Shown here piece by piece: positions 24,726-34,131 of a stretch of 64,000 nucleotides of DNA. A program made the translations under genes and the position numbers. Origin of the DNA: Ignavibacterium sp. (GTDB taxonomy: Bacteria > Zixibacteria > MSB-5A5 > GN15 > PGXB01). The stretch is from NCBI GenBank assembly GCA_020724775.1, contig DYGG01000011.1:1-64000 (forward strand). The letters run 5' to 3'. The notes beneath the pieces were generated by a model. The model saw nothing but the letters and a program-made list of their open reading frames with translations. It did no database searches and was not told the DNA's origin. The number at the start of each line of letters is the position of its first letter. Position 1 is the first letter of the stretch.

Positions 24726-26330
24726 CTACCGCAGGATTTTGAAGTCTTTTCCATCCGGCAGCATACCATCGAGCAGTTTCAGGTCAAAATGGACAGCGAA
24801 TCTGTTGGCGCCGCGGTTGAAGTATTCGGGGCTGGGGTCAAAATCATAAACATATTTTGCCAGCAACTGATTGCCGAAGTAGTCGTACAGACCGGCTTCA
24901 TTCTTGTCCATTCTTATCCCGAAACGGTATCCTTCAAAAGTCTTCCCCAGCGGAAAATGCTCTTCAAAAATGCTCGAGACTTTTCCTGCCATGGTCGAAT
25001 CAAACCCAAATAGGAGACTGAAATCTACCTTGCCGGCGCTGTCGGCAAGCGCTTCCACCTGAAGCGATTTGTCCGCAATGGCAACCATAACGCTGTCGCT
25101 TTTGAAAATGGTCTTGCCTCCTGATAACCCCCCGGGGGAAATCATCCCGCCGCGCGCTTTCCGCTCCGCCAGAAATTTCTTGAAAGCGGCGTCAAATTGC
25201 GACCAATTCTGACCCAGAACGGACTGGATGGTCTCCTTGACCTTATCCACAGTAAGAATCCGAATAAATCTCCGGTCGCCCGACAATGACCGATACAGTC
25301 GCCAGTACTGGTCGGGAGAGCAGGAATTCAAAAGATAATCATTCAGGGTCGCCGCCACCGGATAGGCAATGTCTGAGGAGACTTCACTTAACGAATCATT
25401 CTCCAGTAAGACCGAATCGATCTCGACAATTCCCTGATCCAGAATATATTTCCCAAAATCAATCATTACTTCCGCCGACCGCTGCCACCGTCCGCCCAGA
25501 TAAACCGCCAGACCTTCCTGGAGGAAAGACGCGGTATACAGCGGGATTTCCTGCAATTTATAATTGACCAGTAGATGAGCCACTTCATGGTAATGCGGGA
25601 ATATCATAGAAATAATGGCGTCGGAGGCGACATGATAGACCCCTTTGGCGCCGGGACCGTTCGACAGCACGGCCACCTCCTGTTCGCTCTGGCAGAGGTA
25701 GTACTCTATTTTCGCCGTGGCGAGATATCGGAGAGATTCGGTCGAAAGGGCGAGCCGGGCCGAGGTTTTCTCCACGAAATTATCGAGATTGGTGGCGGCT
25801 CTTTCATTGTAATATTTCAGCTGCTGGGGATTGATATGAATGCGAAAATACTTTGATTCTTTAACCGGCCAGTTCTCGGCATAATAGTTATGGGGAAAAA
25901 TCAGCCAGTAATTCTGTCCCATCCTGCGGGCGTAATAATGATATTCGATTTTTTCTGCGCCGAGCAGAACGCTGAAGCGGAGGCGACGGATACCGGCCAG
26001 GCTATCAATCACCGCCAGGGACTGGATGGCATTATAGAAGAACTCCTTGACACGGTCATTGTCGTACATGACGGGAGAACTGCAGTCCGGTTTAATCGGG
26101 ATATTTTCGAACCGGATATTGAGCCGATGCGCCTGCTCCAGCGCTTTCGGTTCCCATAGCCCCAGAGCCGATTCAAAATTGCCGGAGCGAATCAGGTCAA
26201 GGTAGTTATTCATCAGTTCGTGTGCGAGAAGGTCTTCAGAATTTTGCTGCGCCCCGGCTGACGGCGAAAGCAGCAGAATTATCGACAGCAGAATGGGCGC
26301 ACATACAGGCAATGATTTGGTCATCGACAA
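24726..26330 (-). CDS. Exported protein with a peptidase-MA-like (gluzincin) metalloprotease domain
   Basis: 534 aa. A signal peptide (LPVCAPILLSIILLLSPSAGAQ) precedes an N-terminal alpha/beta domain. The HEVAH motif lies near residues 248-252, with a downstream FLQEGLAVYLGG giving the third, Glu, ligand: the HExxH...E arrangement of gluzincins in the peptidase MA clan. All catalytic residues are present. A beta-rich C-terminal domain (~410-534) ends in VHFDLKLLDGMLPDG. The substrate is unknown. It is convergent with the TPR protein. A smaller protein with the same motif pattern lies at 51364-52329. Confidence 0.75.
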   Translation of the reverse strand: MSMTKSLPVCAPILLSIILLLSPSAGAQQNSEDLLAHELMNNYLDLIRSGNFESALGLWEPKALEQAHRLNIRFENIPIKPDCSSPVMYDNDRVKEFFYNAIQSLAVIDSLAGIRRLRFSVLLGAEKIEYHYYARRMGQNYWLIFPHNYYAENWPVKESKYFRIHINPQQLKYYNERAATNLDNFVEKTSARLALSTESLRYLATAKIEYYLCQSEQEVAVLSNGPGAKGVYHVASDAIISMIFPHYHEVAHLLVNYKLQEIPLYTASFLQEGLAVYLGGRWQRSAEVMIDFGKYILDQGIVEIDSVLLENDSLSEVSSDIAYPVAATLNDYLLNSCSPDQYWRLYRSLSGDRRFIRILTVDKVKETIQSVLGQNWSQFDAAFKKFLAERKARGGMISPGGLSGGKTIFKSDSVMVAIADKSLQVEALADSAGKVDFSLLFGFDSTMAGKVSSIFEEHFPLGKTFEGYRFGIRMDKNEAGLYDYFGNQLLAKYVYDFDPSPEYFNRGANRFAVHFDLKLLDGMLPDGKDFKILR

Positions 26331-26398
26331 AGACTCCCTGATATTGGATATATTATGTAATATACAAATTTATCGGCGGAAAAATTGAATTTATGCTT

Positions 26399-26430
26399 AA
26401 AAAAAGGGCTCCCCGTTTCCGACGAGCCCA
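26399..26430 (-). terminator. Terminator of the TonB-receptor / PorV-like operon
   Basis: On the - strand GGGCTCGTCGGAAACGGGGAGCCC is followed by eight T. It is placed 19 nt after the PorV-like stop. Confidence 0.85.
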
Positions 26431-26448
26431 TACTGCAGATTTCAAACA

Positions 26449-27453
26449 TCAGAATACAATGGCGGCGGAAAACCGATGGACCGATTCCAGCCTCCCGAAA
26501 TCAACCCAGGCATAGTCCAGAGAAAGTTCGGTGCCGCTGGTAATATTGGCGCGGAACCCTCCTCCCATACCAAGCCCTTCTTCTTCATAATTGATTTTGT
26601 ATCCGGCGCGAAGGAAATATCTGCCGAAGGCGTTATACTCGGCTCCGATTGAACCCTGCTGGGTATTGTCATTGGGATGTTTCGCTTCGACTGCCAGTAC
26701 CAACTTGGAATTTTCACCGAAATCCCAATCGTACGCCATTCCGACCCGGAAGGCGAGCGGAAGGTCATAAGGGTCAACTTTGAGACGGCTGTTTACCGGG
26801 TCCTGGTTCGGGTTGGACTGGTCGGGGTCGTAATAGACATCCAAATCGGGACCGTCGAATTTCATCTCCGGACCCATATTACTGATATTCATACCGATTC
26901 GAAGCGAGCGGTAACCGGTATACAGGAGGGTTCCGAAATCGAAGGCATAACCGTGGGCGCTTTCCCGGTAGATTTTCTCCTGCACATACTTGAAACTGGC
27001 GCCAAAAGAGAAACGGGCGGTCAGTTCGCGCGCAAAACTCAACTGCAAAGCGAAGGATGATGCGCCGTAGGTATATCCGGTTCCTTCGGGCTGTTCGACT
27101 GTGGTAATCATCTGGTCATCCATAGAAAGTGAGGTGACCGAGGCGCCGAAGACACCGAGATTCTCATAGCGGCGGGCATAAGCGATGTAGTTGAGACTGA
27201 TATCGGTGAGGTAATTGACATAAGTAAAGGCAAGTTCATTGTCAAAGATGTGGGTCAGACCGGCCGGATTCCAGTACATGGAATAGACATCATTGGCGGC
27301 CGCCACCGAGGCTTCCCCCATACCGTGGTATCGGGCGCCGACGCCGACTTTCAGGAACTGCGCTCCGGCGGTCCCGGCTTTGGTGAAATCGTCGGCGAGA
27401 ATATTTCCGGTCAGTACCGATGCGGCCAGTGTTATCAAGATTATTTTCTTCAT
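26449..27453 (-). CDS. PorV/PorQ-like outer-membrane beta-barrel protein
   Basis: 334 aa. A signal peptide (~1-21) is followed by the family's characteristic start: AGTAGAQFLKVGVGARYHGMGEASVAAANDVYSMYWNPAGL. The rest is a FadL/PorV-like barrel with alternating strands ending in RFSAAIVF, an aromatic C-terminus typical for BAM insertion. In Bacteroidota PorV shuttles cargo of the type IX secretion system. Here it is the last gene after a sorting-tail protein and a TonB receptor. Whether it serves secretion or is a general outer-membrane protein cannot be told. Confidence 0.82.
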   Translation of the reverse strand: MKKIILITLAASVLTGNILADDFTKAGTAGAQFLKVGVGARYHGMGEASVAAANDVYSMYWNPAGLTHIFDNELAFTYVNYLTDISLNYIAYARRYENLGVFGASVTSLSMDDQMITTVEQPEGTGYTYGASSFALQLSFARELTARFSFGASFKYVQEKIYRESAHGYAFDFGTLLYTGYRSLRIGMNISNMGPEMKFDGPDLDVYYDPDQSNPNQDPVNSRLKVDPYDLPLAFRVGMAYDWDFGENSKLVLAVEAKHPNDNTQQGSIGAEYNAFGRYFLRAGYKINYEEEGLGMGGGFRANITSGTELSLDYAWVDFGRLESVHRFSAAIVF

Positions 27454-27465
27454 GGCTTCATCTCC

Positions 27466-30126
27466 CTACTTAATGACCGCAAACCGGCCCAAACGGCTGC
27501 CGTATTCTGATTCAACGCTATATATATATATCCCCGGAGAAATATCGAGACCATCGCGCGACAGAAGATTCCAGTCGGCCGTTCCGGTTCCGTCATTATG
27601 TTCAAGAGTGCGAACTAAGTCGCCACCCAGAGTATAGATTCGTATGGTACATTTCTCCGGCAGATGAATGAACTGCAATTTCTTTTCATTCTTGTTGCTT
27701 TCCCAGGTGGCATGCACGATGTAAGGATCCGGCACCACCTTTATCCGACCGAGTTCGGCGCGTGCATTGACTTCATTGACCCCGTCGGTCTTAAAGACAA
27801 AGATGTCGTCCGGTCCGTTAACCGGCGCTCCGGTTATTGTGAAAACATCGCCGGTGACGTAGCCGGTATCGGTGATGGCAAAACGGAAGAACCAGGAATG
27901 ATAAGCGGGAAACGCTTCCGGATGAGGGCTGCCATCGTACGGTATGTCGACGATCGAGATATAGTCCCGCTGTTCCGGATTCCAGACCTGGTCAAATCCC
28001 TGGTCGTAAATCTCGGCCAGCACCTGGTATCCGTACGTTACGTTCCAGACTTCAAACGGCAGATTCACAGGGGTGACATCATCCCAGAACCAGTATCCAA
28101 CGGAGCCTCCGGCGGTAAAGCGGATTTCATAGGTGGAGCGGAAATGCTTATCGGAGCCGCGGGGATAACCGAAGAGGTCACCCATCGGACCATAACTGAA
28201 GCCGAGATGCAGATTGGTGTCGCCGGCAACGGCAAAGCCGGTCTGATTCCAGGCGCGCGGCACACGGTCGCCGTTACGAACCACTACCTGGATACCGTCG
28301 GCAATCTCATACAGTTTGACATCGCCATCCTGCACCGTCTGGTCTTTCAGCACGGTATCGCCGGTCGAGTTATTCATTAAATGCCAGTAAGTGGTTTCAT
28401 CGTCTTCGGAGAAGACCACAGAGTATTCCTCGCCTTTCACCAGAGATTCATCAAAGACCAGCGGATAGATGGTTCCTTCGGAGGGGATTTCACTGCCGGC
28501 GTAGCGATGCTCAACAGTGGAAAAGGCGTTGTAGAAACCGGCCGGGTCATTGCGAGGAATGACGCGAACGGCATTGGCATCACTTCCCGGCGTGCCGAAG
28601 CCATTCTGCAGGGGGTCAATCGGGACGGACGAATCGCCGCCGTCATAAGCAACCAAGCAGTACCAGTATTCCATGCCGTTTATCAGATTGCTGTCAACAT
28701 AGGTATGGGCAATAGGGTCGCCGAAATTTTCAATCTGGTAGGCGGCGAGCGGCTGATAATCCTTCTGCAGGCAGGCGTTGGAAATATCGGCTTCAAATCC
28801 CCAGGTATAACCGCGATTGGTCGATTTGTACAATTTATATCCTCGGAAATCAGGTTGACCGGTGAGAGGGTCGATATCGACTTCAGCCGTGTCGTTCCAA
28901 CTCAGATAAACTCTCTTATCGCCGGCGCGGGCTTTCAAAGTTGGTGTATAGGGCGGCTGCGGACCGACAAAATAATTGTCATAAAGAGTCTGAGCAGTGG
29001 CGGCATTGGCATAAAATTCTTCTGTGTCTTTTCCGGCCACGATGGCAAAGACAACCCGGACGGTCTTACCGGCGGTCAGATTAATGCCACGGGTGCACTG
29101 CAGGTAAAGTTGGTCGGTCGGCGGCAGCGAATTGTCGTACTGAGTGGAGTAGAGGACTTGATATTTGCCGGGGTCGTTATCAGGCACATTCTCCCACTGG
29201 AGATTGCGAAACGCGGTCATGCCGATATTATCCGGCGTCTCCAGATACTTTGTCCCCATAATGCCGGTGCGAACGAGAGGTCCCCAACCGGGGTCATAGC
29301 CGTCATCATCATAAGTCCAGGCGAGATTTTCGGCGCTGTCGGAGGCAACCAAGTCGCCCAGACGTCCGTTTTCACCGGTGCCGTCAGGACCGCCCACGTC
29401 GAAATCGGCATAAATCCCGAAGGCAAATTCCGGGTAATCGACACCGGAGATGTTAGTGATTTCCAAAACGACAAAGAGCATATCTTCATTATAACAGTAA
29501 TTCCACTGGTAGATTGTCTGAGACAATTCCAGTCCCAGGCGAGTGACCACATTGCCGTCTTCAAAGCGGTAGAAAGACTGCTGCAGTGAAGTGGGTCCCC
29601 CGGGATAGAAATTGGAGTCCTGAGTTGAAAAAAGCCGGTTGTAAACCCAGGCGGAACTGTCCGGATCCCAAACCCGCCAGCCGAAGGCCGGGTTCCCCAA
29701 ACCGAGTCCAGTGGTATCAGATGGGTCGAAATCAAAAGTGGTGGTATCGGTGGAGAGACGAATGTTATAGGATTGGGTGCCGGAGACCAGCGAAGGAATC
29801 GGCTTGAAATCCTCGTCGGTATCGGCGACAATGGTATCGCCGGTCGGGTTGACGGCGCCCATCCAGAATTTCATTTCGCCGATATAGTCATGTCCGGAGT
29901 TCTTGGGCCATTCTCCGGAGGGGTAATCGTAATAGGAGTATCCTCCAATCAGTCCCCAGTTGTCGACCGTGGTGACAATATTCCCTTTGTCGTGAATAAT
30001 CTGCTTGATAACCTGCGGCGAGGGGGCGGCCACTTTCAAAGGGCGCGCGGAAAGAACGGTTCCCGATAACAGCGCCGCCGGCAGTATCAGATTTATCGTG
30101 AATCTTATCGCTCTCAATCTATACAT
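27466..30126 (-). CDS. Large secreted protein with a type-IX-like C-terminal sorting tail
   Basis: 886 aa. A signal peptide precedes a large beta-rich body. A fibronectin-III-like segment lies around ~395-500 (YTPTLKARAGDKRVYLSWNDTAEVD). The C-terminal ~80 residues have the FlgD-like / Por-secretion-tail pattern: CTIRIYTLGGDLVRTLEHN, SRDGLDISPGIYIYSVES and a basic end (FAVIK). The body has no recognisable catalytic motif. It lies between a TonB receptor (13 nt upstream) and a PorV-like gene (12 nt downstream) in one operon, so the three products probably work together at the outer membrane. Confidence 0.8.
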   Translation of the reverse strand: MYRLRAIRFTINLILPAALLSGTVLSARPLKVAAPSPQVIKQIIHDKGNIVTTVDNWGLIGGYSYYDYPSGEWPKNSGHDYIGEMKFWMGAVNPTGDTIVADTDEDFKPIPSLVSGTQSYNIRLSTDTTTFDFDPSDTTGLGLGNPAFGWRVWDPDSSAWVYNRLFSTQDSNFYPGGPTSLQQSFYRFEDGNVVTRLGLELSQTIYQWNYCYNEDMLFVVLEITNISGVDYPEFAFGIYADFDVGGPDGTGENGRLGDLVASDSAENLAWTYDDDGYDPGWGPLVRTGIMGTKYLETPDNIGMTAFRNLQWENVPDNDPGKYQVLYSTQYDNSLPPTDQLYLQCTRGINLTAGKTVRVVFAIVAGKDTEEFYANAATAQTLYDNYFVGPQPPYTPTLKARAGDKRVYLSWNDTAEVDIDPLTGQPDFRGYKLYKSTNRGYTWGFEADISNACLQKDYQPLAAYQIENFGDPIAHTYVDSNLINGMEYWYCLVAYDGGDSSVPIDPLQNGFGTPGSDANAVRVIPRNDPAGFYNAFSTVEHRYAGSEIPSEGTIYPLVFDESLVKGEEYSVVFSEDDETTYWHLMNNSTGDTVLKDQTVQDGDVKLYEIADGIQVVVRNGDRVPRAWNQTGFAVAGDTNLHLGFSYGPMGDLFGYPRGSDKHFRSTYEIRFTAGGSVGYWFWDDVTPVNLPFEVWNVTYGYQVLAEIYDQGFDQVWNPEQRDYISIVDIPYDGSPHPEAFPAYHSWFFRFAITDTGYVTGDVFTITGAPVNGPDDIFVFKTDGVNEVNARAELGRIKVVPDPYIVHATWESNKNEKKLQFIHLPEKCTIRIYTLGGDLVRTLEHNDGTGTADWNLLSRDGLDISPGIYIYSVESEYGSRLGRFAVIK

Positions 30127-30138
30127 ATTGTCACCTCG

Positions 30139-32817
30139 TTAGAAATTGAACTCCAGGCCCATTCGGACTATGCGCGGAGCCGAATAATTCTGAGGGTCTT
30201 TTGCCATCAGGCGGTAATATCTATTGACATCTTCAGCCGTATAAGGTCCCGAACCGTCCGGGTCGGACGTCAGGTCATAGATGCGACCATCGTCGTCAGG
30301 GCGGCCGGTATTGGTGTAAACATTGATTATGTTGCGTCGATTGAACAGATTCTCCACCTCGACGAAGAATGAGAAGAAGAGATTTTTCTGTCCCAGATAG
30401 ACATCTTTGTTAAATCTCATATCGACCGAATAATTAGCCGGAAGTCGGCCTTCGTTGAGACGGTCTTTTTCCTGGCGTCCGCTCTGGTCGGTGACGGTGT
30501 ACGGCAATCCGGAGCCATAATGTCCAACCAGATTAACACCCCAGGCGCCCGGCAGAGTCATGCCAAAAAATCTTCCCTGCCAGTCACGCGGAACACGGTA
30601 ATCGACCGAAAGAGTAAGGGTATGGCGCTGGTCGAAAGCAAGCGGGAATTCTTTTACCGGCTTGACCGAATTTTCCGGATCGGTCACATAATCATAATAC
30701 CCGTCATAAGCGGAGGAGAGATTGCCTTTGGCAATCATATAACTATAGACCATCGAACCGGAGAGGTTGCCCCGGGAGGTTTTCTCCAGAGTGATATCAA
30801 CTCCTTTGACGGAGCCGAAGTCTTCATTTATGAATTGCGTTACCGGTGTGGTGCCGTAAAGTCCAATCTCTTCGGTCGAAATCAGGTCTTTAATATCCTT
30901 ATAATAGGTGGTTATGTCGACCCGAATCTCAGGGCTTAGCATATGGCTCAAACCGAGTTCATAGGCAACTGTCTTCTCCGCTTTCAGGGCCGGGTTTCCG
31001 ACCAGGGGATAACCGCTGTTCAGATTAGCCTGCAGATTGGTGTACATATAAGTGTAATTGGGCGCCTGAAAGAAATAACCGTAGTTAAAGCGGATGATAG
31101 AGTTATCGGAAATCGGGTGCGAAACGCCAAGCCGCGGCGAAAGTTGTGATTGAGATTTGGAGCGGACACGGGGGCTGCTGACCGTGTCGAGCACATTGGG
31201 CCAATAATCGACCTCAGAGTTGAGGTAGTCCCAGCGCAAACCGGCATTAATGATCAGGTCTTTCAATTCCAGTTTGTCCTGCAAGTATAGCATGGAATAT
31301 TTGGGTGACTCATCATATTTCTCGCCGTACGGCTCAATGTTAAAGAACTGTTTGAAGTCCCAGAAGATGTTATAAACGCGGTATTCCCCGCCAAACCGTA
31401 TCTGATTGTATTTATTGAACTGGCTGGTCAGATTGGCGGAGACGGCATCATAAGTGGTGGAGCGCATCCGATAGGTCGGATTGAAGTCGTCATCGGATGT
31501 AAACCCAGTCCAGAAATAGTCCTGCGACAACTGGTAATTGTCTTCATGAATGGTGCCGTTATAAACGCCGTTGGAGTCTTCAGAGTATCCGGGCCACTGG
31601 TTCCAGTAGGTGTCGAATAGATGCTGAGGCGCCTGCTTGCTCTCGGTGTGGAAATGATTATATGAGAAAGCCAGGATATTGCGGTGGTTTACGTTATAAT
31701 TTCCTTTTATGCCCCAGAGATAAGCCTCGGAGCGGGCAATCCCCAAACCGTCAAGATTGAAATCGTATGACCGGTCATTGACATCACGATGCGTATAAAG
31801 TTCTTCCCATTTGCGATGATAACTGCCGGTGGCGGTAAGTTTTAAATCTGGCGAAGGCTGGATATTGAATTTTCCGGACTGCACCACTTCCTCGGTTTTA
31901 TTATGAGGCAGGTAGCCGCCGTCATGGATATATTCGCCGGCAACAAAGAAAGTGGCGCGTTCTTTTTCCAGAAACGGAATCGGTCCTGAAAGGTCATATC
32001 CTGCGGCCGAGTTCTTGGTGCGCTGGAAATCATCGAAAGAAGCCTTATCGATATTGAAGGGAGTCGAATAACCGTCATAGAAACGGATTTTTCCGGTAAA
32101 ATCATGAGCGCCTTCTTTAGTCACGGCGTTGACTACACCGGAAAGAGCCTCGCCGTACTCCGCGGGGAATCCGCCGGAGGTCAGGTTAATCTCTTCCAGA
32201 GCGTCCGGCATGATACGGATACCGGAACGTCCCACAAAAGGATCCTGCACCGAGAAACCGTCATAGTAGTAAGAAATCTGCCCGGCCCGTCCACCACGCA
32301 AATGCAGATTGTTGTTCCGGTCAACCACCGTGCCGGCCATATTGGCCAGGATGTTTTGTACCGTAATAGAATTCGGAATGAAACTCATCTGGTCTGACGT
32401 CAATGTGGAACGGGTGGAGGTCAGGTCTTTCTGAATGGGTGCGCGCTCGGCATAAACCTTGACCTGGCGCGCCAGCGGGATTTCGACCTGCTCCACTTCA
32501 AAATCAACCGGGGTGGTCAGGTCGATAAGAACGCGGACATTTTCCTTTTGAATCCCCTGGAATCCTATAATGGAGACCGCCAGTTCGTAGGTTCCGGCGG
32601 GAAGATTGATAATGAAATATTCGCCGTCGCTGTCGGTCTGGGTTGCGATATCAGTACCCAGAACGCGAATGGTGGCGCCCGGAATCGGTTCTCCGGTAAT
32701 TTTGTTTTCGACTACGCCGGCAATCTTGCCGGTAGTCCCGGCCCATAGCGCCAGGGGAAGCGCTATTAACAGAATTAATGCGACCGTTATATGATATGAA
32801 ACTTTACTTATATTCAA
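30139..32817 (-). CDS. TonB-dependent receptor with carboxypeptidase-regulatory-like N-domain
   Basis: 892 aa. The order is signal peptide, CarboxypepD-reg-like domain (~28-110: GKIAGVVENKITGEPIPGATIRVLGT), plug domain (~130-240: LRGGRAGQISYYYDGFSVQDPF) and a 22-strand-type barrel ending in RIVRMGLEFNF. This is the SusC-like or OMF-type layout common in FCB bacteria. The ligand is unknown, and no TonB box was confirmed. The start codon is TTG at 32817, supported by GGAGGG 7 nt upstream, and no ATG fits as well. First gene of the three-gene operon. Confidence 0.88.
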   Translation of the reverse strand: MNISKVSYHITVALILLIALPLALWAGTTGKIAGVVENKITGEPIPGATIRVLGTDIATQTDSDGEYFIINLPAGTYELAVSIIGFQGIQKENVRVLIDLTTPVDFEVEQVEIPLARQVKVYAERAPIQKDLTSTRSTLTSDQMSFIPNSITVQNILANMAGTVVDRNNNLHLRGGRAGQISYYYDGFSVQDPFVGRSGIRIMPDALEEINLTSGGFPAEYGEALSGVVNAVTKEGAHDFTGKIRFYDGYSTPFNIDKASFDDFQRTKNSAAGYDLSGPIPFLEKERATFFVAGEYIHDGGYLPHNKTEEVVQSGKFNIQPSPDLKLTATGSYHRKWEELYTHRDVNDRSYDFNLDGLGIARSEAYLWGIKGNYNVNHRNILAFSYNHFHTESKQAPQHLFDTYWNQWPGYSEDSNGVYNGTIHEDNYQLSQDYFWTGFTSDDDFNPTYRMRSTTYDAVSANLTSQFNKYNQIRFGGEYRVYNIFWDFKQFFNIEPYGEKYDESPKYSMLYLQDKLELKDLIINAGLRWDYLNSEVDYWPNVLDTVSSPRVRSKSQSQLSPRLGVSHPISDNSIIRFNYGYFFQAPNYTYMYTNLQANLNSGYPLVGNPALKAEKTVAYELGLSHMLSPEIRVDITTYYKDIKDLISTEEIGLYGTTPVTQFINEDFGSVKGVDITLEKTSRGNLSGSMVYSYMIAKGNLSSAYDGYYDYVTDPENSVKPVKEFPLAFDQRHTLTLSVDYRVPRDWQGRFFGMTLPGAWGVNLVGHYGSGLPYTVTDQSGRQEKDRLNEGRLPANYSVDMRFNKDVYLGQKNLFFSFFVEVENLFNRRNIINVYTNTGRPDDDGRIYDLTSDPDGSGPYTAEDVNRYYRLMAKDPQNYSAPRIVRMGLEFNF

Positions 32818-33174
32818 AGCCGGACCCTCCGTCTCATGGTTCTCGCATTTATTCAGCCATAATTTTTCTGCGGCGACATCTATTTAGATTTTGATTCTCG
32901 CATTTATGAGAAAACAAGGTTTCATAAAAATTATCGTCTGCCCCGAAAAAATCTTTACATAATCATTATCTGATTTTGGCGGAATCGACTGTTTCAAAAT
33001 GAAAAGGGGCGGCCCACATTTATATATATCGAGCGGGAAGTCAAGTTTTCGCCGCCCCTCCCGATAATTGGATTGATATCTGAGCATATTTGTATCAGGT
33101 CTCGGAGAATCTGAAAAGGTTGATTTGATATAGACAGAACGCGCCTGTGCATCGCTTTTCGGCATAGGAAAGGA
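32818..33174. other. Divergent intergenic region
   Basis: 357 nt separate the TonB receptor (-) from the substrate-binding protein gene (+). It holds promoters for both directions by position, but no clean -35/-10 pair was recognised. Near 33051-33080 the sequence is G/C-rich, elsewhere A/T-rich. A ribosome binding site AGGAAAGG lies just before 33175. Confidence 0.4.
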
Positions 33175-34131
33175 ATGTACTACTTGAAAAAGAAGTTGCT
33201 CCTGGGTTGGATTATTCTGGCGTTCATCCTTTCGGTATCTCTCGCGTCGGCGCAAGAAATTAAACTGGCCGTTGTCTACGCCGACAGCGTGGAATCGACG
33301 CTGCGGACGATTAAGGGGATTCGGGGGGCGATTAACACGCAATTTCCCCAAGCCACCTTTTATGAATTCTATTTCGGTCCCGGCAAGGCTAATGAAGATA
33401 ATGCCACTGCCGATATCGCCGCGCTTAATCCCAAACTGATACTAACTATCGGTTCCCGCGCCACCCAGATCGTCTCGCAGAAAATCAGCGATAAGCCGAT
33501 TATCTTCTCCGCCGTTCTCAATCCCGAGACCTCCGGATTTGTCAGGTCGCTGCAAAGTCCGGGCGGAAATATCACCGGCGCCTCGCTGGACATACCGCCG
33601 GACATCCAATTCAAATATTTCAAGAGGGTGATTAAAGAACTCAAGAAAATAGGCGTCCTGTACACGGAGTCCACGGCCAATCTCATTCCGCCGGCAAAGG
33701 CGCTGGCGCAGGCCGACGGCATCGAACTGGTGGCGTTGAAGATTGTCTCGGAGAAAGAAATTCCCGCGGCGCTGGATAAACTCTGCCGTGAAACCGACGG
33801 CATCTGGTCGGTGGCGGACGAAAAAATTTTCAGTCCCAGTTCGACCCGATTCATTCTGTTAAATACTCTTCGCAACAGCAAACCGTTTATGGGATTCTCC
33901 CGCAATATGGTGGAGTCGGGAGCACTGTTTTCGCTTGATTATGATTATAAAGATATCGGACGGCAGGCCGGTAAAATCGCGGTCGAGGTCCTTACCGGAC
34001 GGCCGCCGTCATCGATACCGGTGGCGGTTCCGGGGATTATCTGGTTCCATTACAATGAGAAGACCGCCAAGCATATCAGCGTTACCATTCCGGATGACCT
34101 GGCGGCCGTTGCCAAGGAGGTTTACCGATGA
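33175..34131 (+). CDS. Periplasmic substrate-binding protein (ABC_sub_bind family) of a signalling operon
   Basis: 318 aa. Signal peptide ~1-27 (WIILAFILSVSLASA-QE), then a two-lobed type I periplasmic-binding fold (EIKLAVVYADSVESTLRTI, ILTIGSRATQIV, IIFSAVLNPETSGFV, GASLDIPPDIQFKYFK). Relatives are annotated as uncharacterised ABC transporter components. Here no permease or ATPase gene is nearby. The stop overlaps a sensor kinase start by 4 nt (ATGA), so it more likely presents a ligand to that kinase than to a transporter. Ligand unknown. Confidence 0.85.
   Translation: MYYLKKKLLLGWIILAFILSVSLASAQEIKLAVVYADSVESTLRTIKGIRGAINTQFPQATFYEFYFGPGKANEDNATADIAALNPKLILTIGSRATQIVSQKISDKPIIFSAVLNPETSGFVRSLQSPGGNITGASLDIPPDIQFKYFKRVIKELKKIGVLYTESTANLIPPAKALAQADGIELVALKIVSEKEIPAALDKLCRETDGIWSVADEKIFSPSSTRFILLNTLRNSKPFMGFSRNMVESGALFSLDYDYKDIGRQAGKIAVEVLTGRPPSSIPVAVPGIIWFHYNEKTAKHISVTIPDDLAAVAKEVYR

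Noticed and set aside
28381-29589. A 402-codon + strand open frame inside the sorting-tail protein gene.
   Set aside because: Fully antisense to a protein with signal peptide and C-terminal domain. No recognisable domain, and codon composition fits the opposite strand.
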